Shown here: positions 17,822-27,059 of the stretch, piece by piece
Layout: every line of letters begins with the position of its first letter
Position numbering within the stretch: position 1 is the first letter of the stretch
From: Haemophilus haemolyticus_M
GTDB taxonomy: Bacteria > Pseudomonadota > Gammaproteobacteria > Enterobacterales > Pasteurellaceae
Length of the DNA: 64,000 nt
Direction: 5' to 3'
NCBI RefSeq assembly: GCF_003490935.1
Contig: NZ_QQGD01000005.1
Span: 1 to 64,000 of the forward strand
Made by a program: the position numbers and the translations under genes
The notes under the pieces: model-generated
What the model was told of the DNA's origin: nothing
What the model saw: only the letters and a program-made list of their open reading frames with translations
Databases searched by the model: none

Positions 17822-19204
17822 ATGAAAAAATTTAATCAATCTGTATTAGCAACAGCGATGTTATTAGCAGCTAGTGGGGCAAATGCTGCAGCGTTTCAAT
17901 TGGCGGAAGTATCGACTTCAGGTCTTGGTATGGCTTATGCGGGTAATGCAGCAGTAGCAGATAATGCATCTGTAGTGGCTACCAACCCTGCGTTAATGAC
18001 TGAGTTTAAAAAAACAGAGTTTTCTGTTGGTGGTATTTTAGTTGATGCAGATGTTGATGTTGCTGGATCTATTGGTGGCGTACCTGCTAATCATAAAAAT
18101 GTGATTCCAAATGCAATCGTTCCAAACATGTATGCTGTTGTTCCTGTCACAGAGCGTTTCGTATTAGGTGGCGGATTAAACGTAAATTATGGCTTGAAAT
18201 CTGAGTATGGCAATCAATATGCTGCTGGTGTTTATGGCGGTAGAACAGAATTGACAGCATTAAACTTTAATTTAAGTGGGGCATATGATCTTGGTTATGG
18301 ATTTAGTGCAGGGTTTGGTTTAAATGCAATTTACTCAGATGCAGAAGTTGAACGTCATCTAGGTATTGGTGGAAAAGCGATTGCACCTAAGTTAAAGGCT
18401 AAGGCTCAAGCTATTCAAGGAAATAATCCCCTGCCTGTTCTTAATGCGGTTAAGTTAAACGCTGTTGCGGAACAATTAGCAAATATGCCGGCGAATACAT
18501 CTGTATCAAAAATTAAAGGTGATAAATGGAGCTTAGGTTGGAATGCTGGGATAACTTATAAGTTAAATGAAAACCATCGCTGGGGCTTAGCATATCACTC
18601 TGCTGTAAATGTTAAATTTAAAGGTGAATATTCAAATCAGCTCCCTGTTGATTATAATGCATTACTCCCACTCTTAGCAGCTTCTGGCACTTCCTTACCG
18701 ATTAGTCAAGCCACTGGTGGAAAAAATGTGCCAGGAAGTTTAACGTTAAATTTACCAGCTTATTGGGAATTCTCTGGTTTCCATAAAATCACGGATAAAT
18801 TAGCTGTTCAATATAGTTATAAATATACTGAATGGAAACGCTTAAAAAGCTTAACTGCATATGGTAATAGTGGTAATACCTTATTCCATAAGGATGAGAA
18901 ATTTAGTAATGCATCACGCTATGCTCTAGGTTTTTCTTATAATGCAAATGACGCATTGACATTGAGAGCAGGCGTTGCATACGATAAGAGTGCAAGCGTA
19001 AATCATCCATCTATTTCAATTCCAGATACAGATCGTATGTGGTATAGCTTAGGTGCAACTTATCGTTTTACCCCAAATCTATCTGCTGATTTCGGATATT
19101 CACATTTACGTGGTAAGAAAAATAGCTTTAAAGAAGGCTCTGCTCAATTTAAAGTGACTTCTAAAGCTAATCTTTACGGTTTAAATATTAACTACCGTTT
19201 CTAA
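17822..19204 (+). CDS. fadL: FadL / outer membrane protein P1, long-chain fatty acid transporter
   Basis: Outer membrane beta-barrel of 460 residues with signal peptide MKKFNQSVLATAMLLAASGANA and a mature start AAFQLAEVSTSGLG, the known start of H. influenzae P1. It has the FadL hatch pattern (SVVATNPALM) and a C-terminal phenylalanine for BAM assembly. It carries long-chain fatty acids across the outer membrane, and FadD at 3.5 kb can activate them. The start at 17822 follows AAAGG and gives the signal peptide; the upstream in-frame codon would bury it. Compared with my memory of the Rd P1 protein, the regions between conserved strands differ a lot, in line with known P1 antigenic variation. 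Confidence 0.93.
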   Translation: MKKFNQSVLATAMLLAASGANAAAFQLAEVSTSGLGMAYAGNAAVADNASVVATNPALMTEFKKTEFSVGGILVDADVDVAGSIGGVPANHKNVIPNAIVPNMYAVVPVTERFVLGGGLNVNYGLKSEYGNQYAAGVYGGRTELTALNFNLSGAYDLGYGFSAGFGLNAIYSDAEVERHLGIGGKAIAPKLKAKAQAIQGNNPLPVLNAVKLNAVAEQLANMPANTSVSKIKGDKWSLGWNAGITYKLNENHRWGLAYHSAVNVKFKGEYSNQLPVDYNALLPLLAASGTSLPISQATGGKNVPGSLTLNLPAYWEFSGFHKITDKLAVQYSYKYTEWKRLKSLTAYGNSGNTLFHKDEKFSNASRYALGFSYNANDALTLRAGVAYDKSASVNHPSISIPDTDRMWYSLGATYRFTPNLSADFGYSHLRGKKNSFKEGSAQFKVTSKANLYGLNINYRF

Positions 19205-19226
19205 TTTAGAAAAAATCAAGGATAAT

Positions 19227-19261
19227 AAAGCACACTTCTACACGAAGTGTGCTTTTCTTTT
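19227..19261 (+). terminator. Terminator after fadL
   Basis: A perfect 12-bp stem (AAAGCACACTTC with GAAGTGTGCTTT) around TACAC, then TCTTTT. It lies between fadL and ogt. Confidence 0.88.
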
Positions 19262-19278
19262 ATAAAACAAGGCTAAAA

Positions 19279-19818
19279 ATGACCGCACTTTATTACACTT
19301 ATTATCCTTCACCCGTCGGGAAGCTTTTGATTTTATCTGATGGTGAAAGTATTACACATATTGATTTTGAAAAAGAGCAATATGCACCTAATCCAAAATG
19401 GCACAAGCAAGATGAATTACCTGTTTTTCAAAAAGTGCGGTTGGCTTTTGAACGATATTTTAATGGGGAAGTTGAGCGCTTTACAGACATTCCCTTAAAA
19501 CCAGAAGGCACAGCGTTTCAACAAGCCATTTGGCAAGCCTTGCGAGAAATTGATTATGGCGAGCTTTCAAGTTATGGAGAGCTGGCGTTACGGATTAATA
19601 ATCCTAAAGCTGTTCGTGCCGTAGGTGGTGCGGTAGGAAGTAATCCGATTAGTATTATTATTCCTTGTCACCGCATTTTAGGCAAAGATCGTACTTTAAC
19701 TGGTTTTGGTGGTGGCTTAGAGGCAAAACGTTTTTTATTACAGCTAGAGAAAATTCCCTATATTGATAAAGGCACTGAAAACACTAAACCTCGCTTTTTT
19801 AAGAAATATCACGAATGA
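19279..19818 (+). CDS. ogt: Ogt, methylated-DNA-[protein]-cysteine S-methyltransferase
   Basis: Suicide DNA repair protein of 179 residues that takes O6-methyl groups from guanine onto its own cysteine. The active site IIPCHRIL lies near residue 134, with the helix-turn-helix SSYGELALRI and the arginine finger RAVGGA before it. The chosen ATG at 19279 has AAGG upstream, and its first 13 bases (ATGACCGCACTTT) hold an uptake signal, giving Met-Thr-Ala-Leu. It overlaps mutH by ATGA, pairing two DNA repair genes. Confidence 0.93.
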   Translation: MTALYYTYYPSPVGKLLILSDGESITHIDFEKEQYAPNPKWHKQDELPVFQKVRLAFERYFNGEVERFTDIPLKPEGTAFQQAIWQALREIDYGELSSYGELALRINNPKAVRAVGGAVGSNPISIIIPCHRILGKDRTLTGFGGGLEAKRFLLQLEKIPYIDKGTENTKPRFFKKYHE

Positions 19819-20486
19819 TTCCACAAACTCTTGAACAATTACTTTCCCAAGCGCAATCAATTGCAGGCTTAACTTTTGAGGAGTTAGCTGATGAACTGCA
19901 TATTCCTATCCCTCCAGATTTAAAACGTGATAAAGGCTGGGTGGGGATGTTATTAGAGCGCGCTTTAGGCGCAACGGCAGGGAGTAAAGCTGAACAGGAT
20001 TTTTCTCATTTAGGTGTTGAGCTTAAAACGTTACCGATTAATGCTGAGGGTTATCCTCTTGAAACCACTTTTGTGAGCCTTGCCCCGTTGGTACAAAATT
20101 CAGGGGTTAAATGGGAAAATTCCCACGTTCGCCATAAACTTTCTTGTGTACTTTGGATGCCGATTGAAGGCAGCCGTCATATTCCATTATGTGAACGCCA
20201 TATCGGCGCGCCAATTTTATGGAAGCCAACCGCTGAGCAAGAACGTCAATTAAAACAAGATTGGGAAGAATTGATGGATTTAATTGTACTTGGCAAATTG
20301 GATCAAATTACCGCTCGAATTGGCGAGGTTATGCAACTTCGCCCTAAGGGTGCAAATAGCCGTTCTGTGACAAAAGGCATAGGAAAAAATGGCGAAATTA
20401 TAGATACCTTGCCTTTAGGTTTTTATCTAAGAAAAGAATTCACCGCTCAAATTCTAAACGCATTTTTAGAAACAAAGTCGCTTTAA
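19815..20486 (+). CDS. mutH: MutH, methyl-directed mismatch repair endonuclease
   Basis: MutH of 223 residues nicks the unmethylated strand at hemimethylated GATC sites when activated by MutS-MutL. The restriction-endonuclease-like motif DFSHLGVELKTLPI (Asp, then Glu-x-Lys) lies near 66-79, as in E. coli MutH, and GKLDQITARIGEVMQLRPK matches the conserved C-terminal half. It is translationally coupled to ogt and converges on tilS with seven bases between the stop codons. Confidence 0.96.
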   Translation: MIPQTLEQLLSQAQSIAGLTFEELADELHIPIPPDLKRDKGWVGMLLERALGATAGSKAEQDFSHLGVELKTLPINAEGYPLETTFVSLAPLVQNSGVKWENSHVRHKLSCVLWMPIEGSRHIPLCERHIGAPILWKPTAEQERQLKQDWEELMDLIVLGKLDQITARIGEVMQLRPKGANSRSVTKGIGKNGEIIDTLPLGFYLRKEFTAQILNAFLETKSL

Positions 20487-20493
20487 CTTGATT

Positions 20494-21786
20494 TTAAGGC
20501 TCGTCAAAAACACGGAAAAAACCGACCGCACTTTTTAGCTCATTGCCGTAAAAAATTAAGGGGATTCGATTTCGTTCCCAAACTGGTACGCTTAATTCTT
20601 GCCAGATTTTTTTTATATCTTCTCTTGGTCGTTTCGGATGATGTTTAATTTTTCCCGAATAGCCAAAACGAATAGAAATAGGCAAGTCCGTTTTTTCCAG
20701 CGTAACAGAGTAATCCTGCCAGTAGAAAATCAGATTATGTTCATTTTCTTGCACAGTGAGATTGCCTAAATCATCAGGTAAACTTAACGTGTTTTGTTCT
20801 AATTTCAGGCAGTATTTGGTTAGATCAGAAAACGGCTTAGTTAAATATAAACTATCTTGATAACGTCGAATGGCTTTATTTACAAGCTGAAATTGAGGAT
20901 TTGCCTCTTCTTTTGCAAAAACGACATCATTAATAAGCTGTGTAAGCTGGCGTTTACTTGGCATTTCAAGTTGGTTTTTGGCAAGCCACATACGCAAAAG
21001 TGCGGTCTGTTTTGCGGGTGAATATTGGCGAAATTGGAGCAGTTTAAATTGGTTTTTAATTTGACAATGTTCTGCAAAGGATTCGCTCAATAAATCATTA
21101 ATTAATTGTTGCTGCTCAAAACAATGTTGTGCTGAACGTTGCACGGCTAAATCAAAATGAGCCCAGCGTTCACGTAATTCTGGCAAAATTTCATTGCGCA
21201 AGAAATTGCGATCGTATCGATTATCCTCATTACTTTCATCTGTAATCCAGTTGAGTTTTTCTTTTTGCGCATAATCTTCTAACTGTGTGCGAGTAAAGCC
21301 TAACAAAGGACGTAAAATTGGCATGCCGAATAATACACTTTGTTGTTGCATGGCGCCTAAGCCTTGTAGTCCGCTGCCACGTTTTAACGCTAAGAAAAAT
21401 GTTTCTGTTTGATCGTTTAGATGATGCGCTGTGACCAGCATTTCTTGTGTTTGAAGAAGTTTTTTTATAGCTTGATAGCGTGCTTCACGAGCTCCAGCCT
21501 CTATGCCATTGGTTTTATTTACTTGTACTCGCTCGATAACCAATGGAATTTGAAATTGATCACATAAGTTTTGGCAGTGTTTGGCCCAATTATCTGCGTT
21601 TTGGCTTAATCCGTGATGAATGTGGATTGCTCGTATAGATAAAGGTTGTAAGTGCGGTCGTTTTTGACGAAGTTTTGCAAATAAAGAAAGAAGTACTGTG
21701 GAATCCAAACCCCCACTCAAGGCGATAAGAAACCCTTGAGCAGAGGTTTGTTTGAGTTGTTTTTCAATGTCTGAAAGTAAGTCCAT
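20494..21786 (-). CDS. tilS: TilS, tRNA(Ile)-lysidine synthase
   Basis: N-type ATP pyrophosphatase of 430 residues with the PP-loop SGGLDS at 24-29. It converts C34 of the CAU-anticodon isoleucine tRNA to lysidine, an essential decoding step. The body has TAHHLNDQTETFFLALKRGSG and ITDESNEDNRYDRNFLRNEI, the family core, followed by the TilS C-terminal domain. The ATG shares one base with the pdxY stop (TAATG), so the two genes are coupled. Uptake signals lie at about 20525, 20998 and 21651. Confidence 0.96.
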   Translation of the reverse strand: MDLLSDIEKQLKQTSAQGFLIALSGGLDSTVLLSLFAKLRQKRPHLQPLSIRAIHIHHGLSQNADNWAKHCQNLCDQFQIPLVIERVQVNKTNGIEAGAREARYQAIKKLLQTQEMLVTAHHLNDQTETFFLALKRGSGLQGLGAMQQQSVLFGMPILRPLLGFTRTQLEDYAQKEKLNWITDESNEDNRYDRNFLRNEILPELRERWAHFDLAVQRSAQHCFEQQQLINDLLSESFAEHCQIKNQFKLLQFRQYSPAKQTALLRMWLAKNQLEMPSKRQLTQLINDVVFAKEEANPQFQLVNKAIRRYQDSLYLTKPFSDLTKYCLKLEQNTLSLPDDLGNLTVQENEHNLIFYWQDYSVTLEKTDLPISIRFGYSGKIKHHPKRPREDIKKIWQELSVPVWERNRIPLIFYGNELKSAVGFFRVFDEP

Positions 21787-22652
21787 TAGGCAACTTTTTC
21801 AGCTTTATAATTGCTGTTTGGATTGAGGATTTCAAAACGTGCGGCAATGGTTTGTAATTCGTAAGAACCTAGTTCAAAGGTGGTTTTCATTACGCCCGCT
21901 ACTTCATTATTCATGGCTTCAAAGGCTTCAACATCAGATTTGCCATTGAGTAAATTTGCTAAGAATGTACCCGCGATTAAATCACCCACGCCCACTGGTT
22001 CAAAGTTGAATTGATAAAGCGGACGGCTTAAATGCCAAACACCTTCAGGGGTTGCCATAATAATTTCAAATGTATCAGGATCGTTAATTTTACCCGCACT
22101 GCCCAAATGTTTTACGAGGACTTTCTTCACGCCTTTTGCAATTAACGCATTCACCGCTTTTAACACATCATCAAAGGTATTAATTAGGAATTCGGTGAGC
22201 TGACGCAATTCATGCAAGTTTGGCGTCATAATGTCTGCCACTGGAATCGCTTTTTCAATGAGTGCTTCGCGAACACCATTGGCAACTACGCAGATTTTTT
22301 TCGGATGTGGCATCACTGGGTCACATAAATAAAGCGCATTTGGATTACGCAGTTTGATTTGTTCTAATGCAAACAGAATTTGATCGACTTGTTCCGCAGA
22401 ACCTAAGTAACCAGATAACAAGGCGTCACATTCTTGTAGTTTTTCAATGTTATCTAGTCCGGTCACAATTTCTCGGATTTGTTCTTGTGGGATGACCATG
22501 CCTGTCCATTTTCCATATTGGGTGTGATTAGAAAATTGAACGGTATTTAATGCCCATACATCTACGCCTAACAACTGCATTGGAAAAGTCGCGGATTTGT
22601 TACCCGCAAAACCATAGACCACGTGGGATTGGATTGAAAGTACGTTTTTCAT
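21786..22652 (-). CDS. pdxY: PdxY, pyridoxal kinase
   Basis: Ribokinase-like kinase of 288 residues for pyridoxal salvage to PLP. The N-terminus SIQSHVVYGFAGNKSATFPMQ, the TPNLHELRQLTE segment and the C-terminal GVGDLIAGTFLANLL with its catalytic Asp match PdxY more closely than PdxK. The gene precedes and couples to tilS. GGAG lies shortly upstream of the start. H. influenzae depends on such salvage steps for B6 vitamers (inference). Confidence 0.94.
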   Translation of the reverse strand: MKNVLSIQSHVVYGFAGNKSATFPMQLLGVDVWALNTVQFSNHTQYGKWTGMVIPQEQIREIVTGLDNIEKLQECDALLSGYLGSAEQVDQILFALEQIKLRNPNALYLCDPVMPHPKKICVVANGVREALIEKAIPVADIMTPNLHELRQLTEFLINTFDDVLKAVNALIAKGVKKVLVKHLGSAGKINDPDTFEIIMATPEGVWHLSRPLYQFNFEPVGVGDLIAGTFLANLLNGKSDVEAFEAMNNEVAGVMKTTFELGSYELQTIAARFEILNPNSNYKAEKVA

Positions 22653-22684
22653 TATGTTTGCTCCTTTGTTGTTATATTTAGATC

Positions 22685-22715
22685 AAAAAAGAGCGGCAAA
22701 AATCACCGCTCTTTT
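22685..22715 (-). terminator. Terminator after accA
   Basis: A 10-bp stem (AAAAGAGCGG with CCGCTCTTTT) around a 9-base loop, with a T run on the minus-strand side. It separates accA from pdxY. Confidence 0.85.
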
Positions 22716-22725
22716 ATAATGTCAG

Positions 22726-23673
22726 TTAGCAATAACCGTAAGACATTAAACGTTCATAACGTCGATTTAATAATTCTTCTTTATTTAGTCCATCGAGCTC
22801 TGCTAAATCTTCTTTTAAACGAAGTTTTAAGTTTTCAGCCATTTTCGCATAATTGCGATGTGCGCCACCCAAAGGTTCTTGCACAATGCTGTCGATAAGA
22901 TTTAGTTCTTTTAAACGGCTTGCAGTTAATCCCATTACTTCAGCTGCTGTTGATGCTTTTTCTGCACTTTTCCAAAGAATAGAAGCACAGCCTTCTGGAG
23001 AAATAACAGAATAGGTTGAATACTGCAACATATTAACTTTATCGCCCACGCCAATAGCTAATGCGCCACCAGAACCGCCTTCACCGATAACGGTACAAAT
23101 AACAGGAACGGTAAGTTGTGCCATTTCGCGTAAGTTACGAGCGATAGCTTCCGCTTGACCACGTTCTTCTGCGCCGATACCCGGATAAGCTCCCGGAGTA
23201 TCAATAAATGTGATAATTGGCAATTTAAAGCGTTCGGCCATTTCCATTAAACGTAAAGCTTTACGATAGCCTTCAGGTGCTGGCATACCAAAATTACGTT
23301 GTACTTTTTCTTTTACGGAACGACCTTTTTGATGACCAATCACCATAACTGGGCGACCATCTAAACGTGCAAGACCGCCAACGATAGCTTTATCATTAGC
23401 AAATGCGCGATCGCCCGCAAGTTCTTCAAATTCAGTAAAAATATGTTCGATATAATCTAATGTATAAGGGCGGTTTGGATGACGCGCCATACGTGAAACT
23501 TGCCAAGCATCAAGGTTAGCAAAGGTTTTTTTAGTGAGTTCGTTACTTTTCTTTTGTAAGCGCTTGATTTCATCAGTTAAATCAACTTTATCATCCGATG
23601 CTGCACGTAATGCTTCAATTTTTGCTTCTAATTCTGCAATCGGCAATTCAAAATCTAAATATTCTTGGCTCAT
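22726..23673 (-). CDS. accA: AccA, acetyl-CoA carboxylase carboxyltransferase subunit alpha
   Basis: A 315-residue crotonase-fold subunit that, with AccD, transfers carboxyl from biotin to acetyl-CoA to make malonyl-CoA, the first step of fatty acid synthesis. It has the N-terminal DFELPIAELEAKIEALR coiled region, the GRPVMVIGHQKGR segment, FIDTPGAYPGIGAEERGQAEA and GEGGSGGALAIGVGD. It is complete. An uptake signal lies in the gap upstream, near 23703. The gene is monocistronic by spacing. Confidence 0.97.
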   Translation of the reverse strand: MSQEYLDFELPIAELEAKIEALRAASDDKVDLTDEIKRLQKKSNELTKKTFANLDAWQVSRMARHPNRPYTLDYIEHIFTEFEELAGDRAFANDKAIVGGLARLDGRPVMVIGHQKGRSVKEKVQRNFGMPAPEGYRKALRLMEMAERFKLPIITFIDTPGAYPGIGAEERGQAEAIARNLREMAQLTVPVICTVIGEGGSGGALAIGVGDKVNMLQYSTYSVISPEGCASILWKSAEKASTAAEVMGLTASRLKELNLIDSIVQEPLGGAHRNYAKMAENLKLRLKEDLAELDGLNKEELLNRRYERLMSYGYC

Positions 23674-23761
23674 TTTCTTATCCTAAAAAGACCGTAAAAA
23701 TCGACCGCACTTTATCAAGAATTAAACTGTGGCGCAAATGGTTTTCACTGGTTGGGCAAGC

Positions 23762-24547
23762 TTATAATCGCTCTTTTTTGAAGAGTGATAAGACAAATAA
23801 AAACGCTGAGCAAATGACAACGGAAGGCCCTGCAGCGGTATCATAAAAGGCTGATAATATTAGCCCAGCTATAATTGATAACATACTGACTACAATCGCC
23901 CAGCCCACCATAGATTCTGGCGTTCTCGCAAAACGACGAGCGGTTGCCGCAGGGATGATTAATAACGATGTGATTATTAATGCACCGACAAATTTCATGC
24001 TCAAGGCAATAGTCAATGCGGTTAATATCATTAAAATAAAACGCATTTTTTTGATATTAATGCCTTCAACTTGCGCGAGTTCTGGCGATACGGTGGTGGA
24101 AAGTAAGGATTGCCAAAAGTAAATTAATGTTGAAAGCACAATTATCACGCCAATTCCAATATAAATTAAATCGGTATAATTAATTGCGAGCAAATCCCCA
24201 AATAAGTAACTCATCAAATCTACGCGTACATTCTGTAGTAATCCTACGGTTACAACCCCGAGTGATAAACAGCTATGGGCGATAATGCCGAGCAAGGTAT
24301 CGATCGAAAATTGTGTATTGCTTTCTAACCACACCATTGCGATAGCAAGAATTAAGGTAAGCACGACAATCGCAATGTAAGGATTGACTTGTAAGAAAAT
24401 GCCTAACGCTACGCCGAGCAACGCAGAGTGAGAAAGAGTATCGCCAAAATAAGCCATTTTCCGCCACACCACAAATACGCCAAGTGGTGCGGTAATAAGT
24501 GAAAGCAAAATGCCTGTTAAAAGGGCAGGAAATAAAATTTCAAACAT
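23762..24547 (-). CDS. znuB: ZnuB, zinc ABC transporter permease
   Basis: ABC-3 family inner membrane permease of 261 residues with about seven to eight hydrophobic helices, beginning MFEILFPALLTGILLSLITAPLGVFVVWRKMAYFGD and including SMKFVGALIITSLLIIPAATARR. It is translationally coupled to znuC upstream (the ATG overlaps the znuC stop). The periplasmic binding protein ZnuA is not in this window, unlike E. coli where znuA is divergent from znuCB. Confidence 0.94.
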   Translation of the reverse strand: MFEILFPALLTGILLSLITAPLGVFVVWRKMAYFGDTLSHSALLGVALGIFLQVNPYIAIVVLTLILAIAMVWLESNTQFSIDTLLGIIAHSCLSLGVVTVGLLQNVRVDLMSYLFGDLLAINYTDLIYIGIGVIIVLSTLIYFWQSLLSTTVSPELAQVEGINIKKMRFILMILTALTIALSMKFVGALIITSLLIIPAATARRFARTPESMVGWAIVVSMLSIIAGLILSAFYDTAAGPSVVICSAFLFVLSLFKKERL

Positions 24548-25353
24548 TATTTATCCTTATTTTGGCAATGCACTGCTGATGAATTACAACCACATACATC
24601 ACCGTGTAAGGTATGGTGATGATTATGATGATGAGTATAAAAGCCGACATTTTGTGCGAGCTGATTTCCCCATAAACGCATAAATGTTGGATCATTTGAC
24701 AGAACATCGGGCGTACCAGCACAGCAAATATGTTGGTTAATACACAATACTTCTTTACTGTCCGCCATCACAATGTGTAAATCGTGTGATACCATCAATA
24801 CGGCACAATTTAGTTTTTGTTGGGTTTGATGAATGAGCTGATAAAGCTCTGCTTGACCAGTAATGTCTACGCCTTGGGTGGGTTCGTCTAGCACAAGTAA
24901 ATTTGGCTTATTTAAAATTGCACGCGCCAATAATACGCGTTGCATTTCACCACCAGAAAGTTTTTGCATATTGCTTTTGCGTAAATGTGAAATCGAAAGT
25001 TGCTCAAGTGCGGTGGATATTTCTTGTGTTTTAAGACCTTTTTTTAGTGAAAGAAATCGCTCAACCGTAATAGGCAAACTATGATCCAAATGGATTTTCT
25101 GTGGAACATAGCCAATGCGAACATTTTTACTGTAAATGACTTCTCCAGAAGTAGGCGTTTGTAGTTTTAATAAGGTTTTTAATAACGTTGATTTACCACC
25201 ACCATTTGGCCCAACAATAGTGATAATAGAATTCGGATAAATATTTAAATTAATATTTTGTAGTGCAGTTTTTTGTGCGAAAACCACATTGATATTTTTT
25301 AATTGAATGAGCGGTTGTAGGTTTTGCTCGTTGCGAATGGCTGTGATATTCAT
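24547..25353 (-). CDS. znuC: ZnuC, zinc ABC transporter ATPase
   Basis: ABC ATPase of 268 residues with Walker A VGPNGGGKST near 48-57, signature LSGGEMQRVLLARAIL, Walker B LLVLDEPTQGVD and the switch histidine in VSHDLH. The C-terminal tail is rich in histidine (HHHNHHHTLHGDVCGC), plausible for zinc sensing or binding. The gene is the mate of znuB. The divergent gap to mepM (25354-25530) has a -10-like TATAAT at 25482-25487 facing mepM; I could not see a convincing Zur box. Confidence 0.94.
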   Translation of the reverse strand: MNITAIRNEQNLQPLIQLKNINVVFAQKTALQNINLNIYPNSIITIVGPNGGGKSTLLKTLLKLQTPTSGEVIYSKNVRIGYVPQKIHLDHSLPITVERFLSLKKGLKTQEISTALEQLSISHLRKSNMQKLSGGEMQRVLLARAILNKPNLLVLDEPTQGVDITGQAELYQLIHQTQQKLNCAVLMVSHDLHIVMADSKEVLCINQHICCAGTPDVLSNDPTFMRLWGNQLAQNVGFYTHHHNHHHTLHGDVCGCNSSAVHCQNKDK

Positions 25354-25530
25354 AAAATCGCCGTGTTTTTAACAATGGTTGGGGAAAATAGCGCATTTTT
25401 ATAGAATTCTCAAGATTTTCTACCTAATGTCGAATATTTAAGCGTTTGAATAATGCTTTTCCCGTAGAAATGAATTTTCTTTATAATATGTAGTCTGAAT
25501 GCTGAAAACTTTTTTATTTTAGGAATCCTT

Positions 25531-27000
25531 GTGCAACACGTAAAATTAGCTAGAGATAGAAGAAAAAAACGCTCTCGTATTAAAGAGGGAGTGTTTTTTA
25601 TTGCTATTTTACTGATTTTCTCAGGGATTTTACTTACCCTAAAAGATAATTCAGAACATCATGATTCACCGGAACAAGTCATTCCAGCGGTGGTGGATAA
25701 TGTTAAATATCAATCATTAAATACCTCAAATAAACAAGAAGAAAAAACAGCACATACTTCAGTAGAGCATCAGGCAACTGAGCATCTTAATGATGAAGAT
25801 GCAACATCTTATGATGATGAATTACAGGCTAAAGATGATGAAGTTGATGAAGTGAAGCCTTCAACAGATGAACTGGATAATTTGCCGCAAAATGCACAAG
25901 ATGCATTAAGTGGATTATTAGATGCGGCAGATCAAGCAATTCGTATTACCGATCAATTTAGCCATACAGTGACGCGTGGAGATAGCCTAAAAGACGTATT
26001 GGAACTTTCTGGTTTGGAAGATGATACCGCACAGCGTTTAATTGCTGAGGACGGTGAGTTGGCAAATTTGAAAGCGGGTCAACAGTTCTATTGGATTTTA
26101 GATAAAAATGATGAGCTAGAATATTTAAATTGGCTTGTATCTGAAAAAGAAGAACGTATTTATGAACGTGTTGAAGGTGGCAAATTTAAGCGTCAAGTTG
26201 TTGAAAAAACAAGTGTTTGGCGAAAAGAAGTATTAAAAGGTGAAATTAACGGGACGTTTGCGGCTAGCTTAAAAGCTCAGGGATTGGATAATCGTCAAAT
26301 CAACCAATTAACCAGCGCACTTCAATGGCAAGTGAGTATTCAGAAGTTGAAAAAGGGGACTAAATTTGCAATTTTAGTTTCTCGTGAATATTTAGGCGAT
26401 AAACTCACTGGTCAAGGTAATGTTGAAGCATTACATATTTCATCTGAAGGTAAAAGTTATTATGCGGTTCAGGCTGCTAATGGTCGTTACTACAGTCAAC
26501 AAGGGGAAACCTTAGGTAAAGGTTTTGCTCGTTATCCATTGCAACGACAAGCACGCGTTTCTTCACCATTTAATCCAAATCGTCGTCATCCAGTAACTGG
26601 GCGAGTACGACCGCATAAAGGTGTGGATTTCTCTGTTTCTCAAGGTACACCGATTATCGCTCCAGCAGATGGCGTAGTTGAAAAAGTCGCATATCAGGCT
26701 GGTGGCGCTGGACGTTATATTGTTATGCGTCATGGTCGTGAGTACGAGACTGTTTATATGCATTTAAGTAAACCTCTTGTACGCGCAGGACAAGCAATTA
26801 AAAAAGGTGAGCGAATTGCGCTTTCTGGTAATACCGGAATTTCAACAGGGCCACATTTACACTATGAATTCCATATTAATGGACGGGCAGTCAATCCGTT
26901 GACGGTTAAATTACCTGGCACAAGTAGTGGAATGGGAACTGCCGAACGTAAACAATTCCTTGTTCGTGCTCGTGAAGCAGAGCTAATGTTAAAATTATAG
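25531..27000 (+). CDS. mepM: MepM-like murein DD-endopeptidase (LysM-type plus peptidase M23)
   Basis: A 489-residue envelope hydrolase. It has an N-terminal basic stretch and a single membrane anchor (about 19-36), an acidic linker, and an OapA/LysM-like domain starting SHTVTRGDSLKDVL near 150. The C-terminal LytM/M23 zinc peptidase has HKGVD (His362, Asp366) and HLHYEF (His442, His444). It cuts D-Ala-mDAP cross-links to allow wall growth. The start is GTG at 25531 with AGGA six bases upstream. E. coli mepM also neighbours the znu genes. Confidence 0.93.
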   Translation: MQHVKLARDRRKKRSRIKEGVFFIAILLIFSGILLTLKDNSEHHDSPEQVIPAVVDNVKYQSLNTSNKQEEKTAHTSVEHQATEHLNDEDATSYDDELQAKDDEVDEVKPSTDELDNLPQNAQDALSGLLDAADQAIRITDQFSHTVTRGDSLKDVLELSGLEDDTAQRLIAEDGELANLKAGQQFYWILDKNDELEYLNWLVSEKEERIYERVEGGKFKRQVVEKTSVWRKEVLKGEINGTFAASLKAQGLDNRQINQLTSALQWQVSIQKLKKGTKFAILVSREYLGDKLTGQGNVEALHISSEGKSYYAVQAANGRYYSQQGETLGKGFARYPLQRQARVSSPFNPNRRHPVTGRVRPHKGVDFSVSQGTPIIAPADGVVEKVAYQAGGAGRYIVMRHGREYETVYMHLSKPLVRAGQAIKKGERIALSGNTGISTGPHLHYEFHINGRAVNPLTVKLPGTSSGMGTAERKQFLVRAREAELMLKL

Positions 27001-27059
27001 TCATATAAAGTGCGGTCATTTTGATCTGCTCCCAAAAGTTGGACTAACCAAACCAACAA

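Noticed and set aside
25354..25530. Zur operator between znuC and mepM
   Set aside because: Only a GAAATG fragment and a TATAAT box are visible; the dyad expected of a Zur site is missing.
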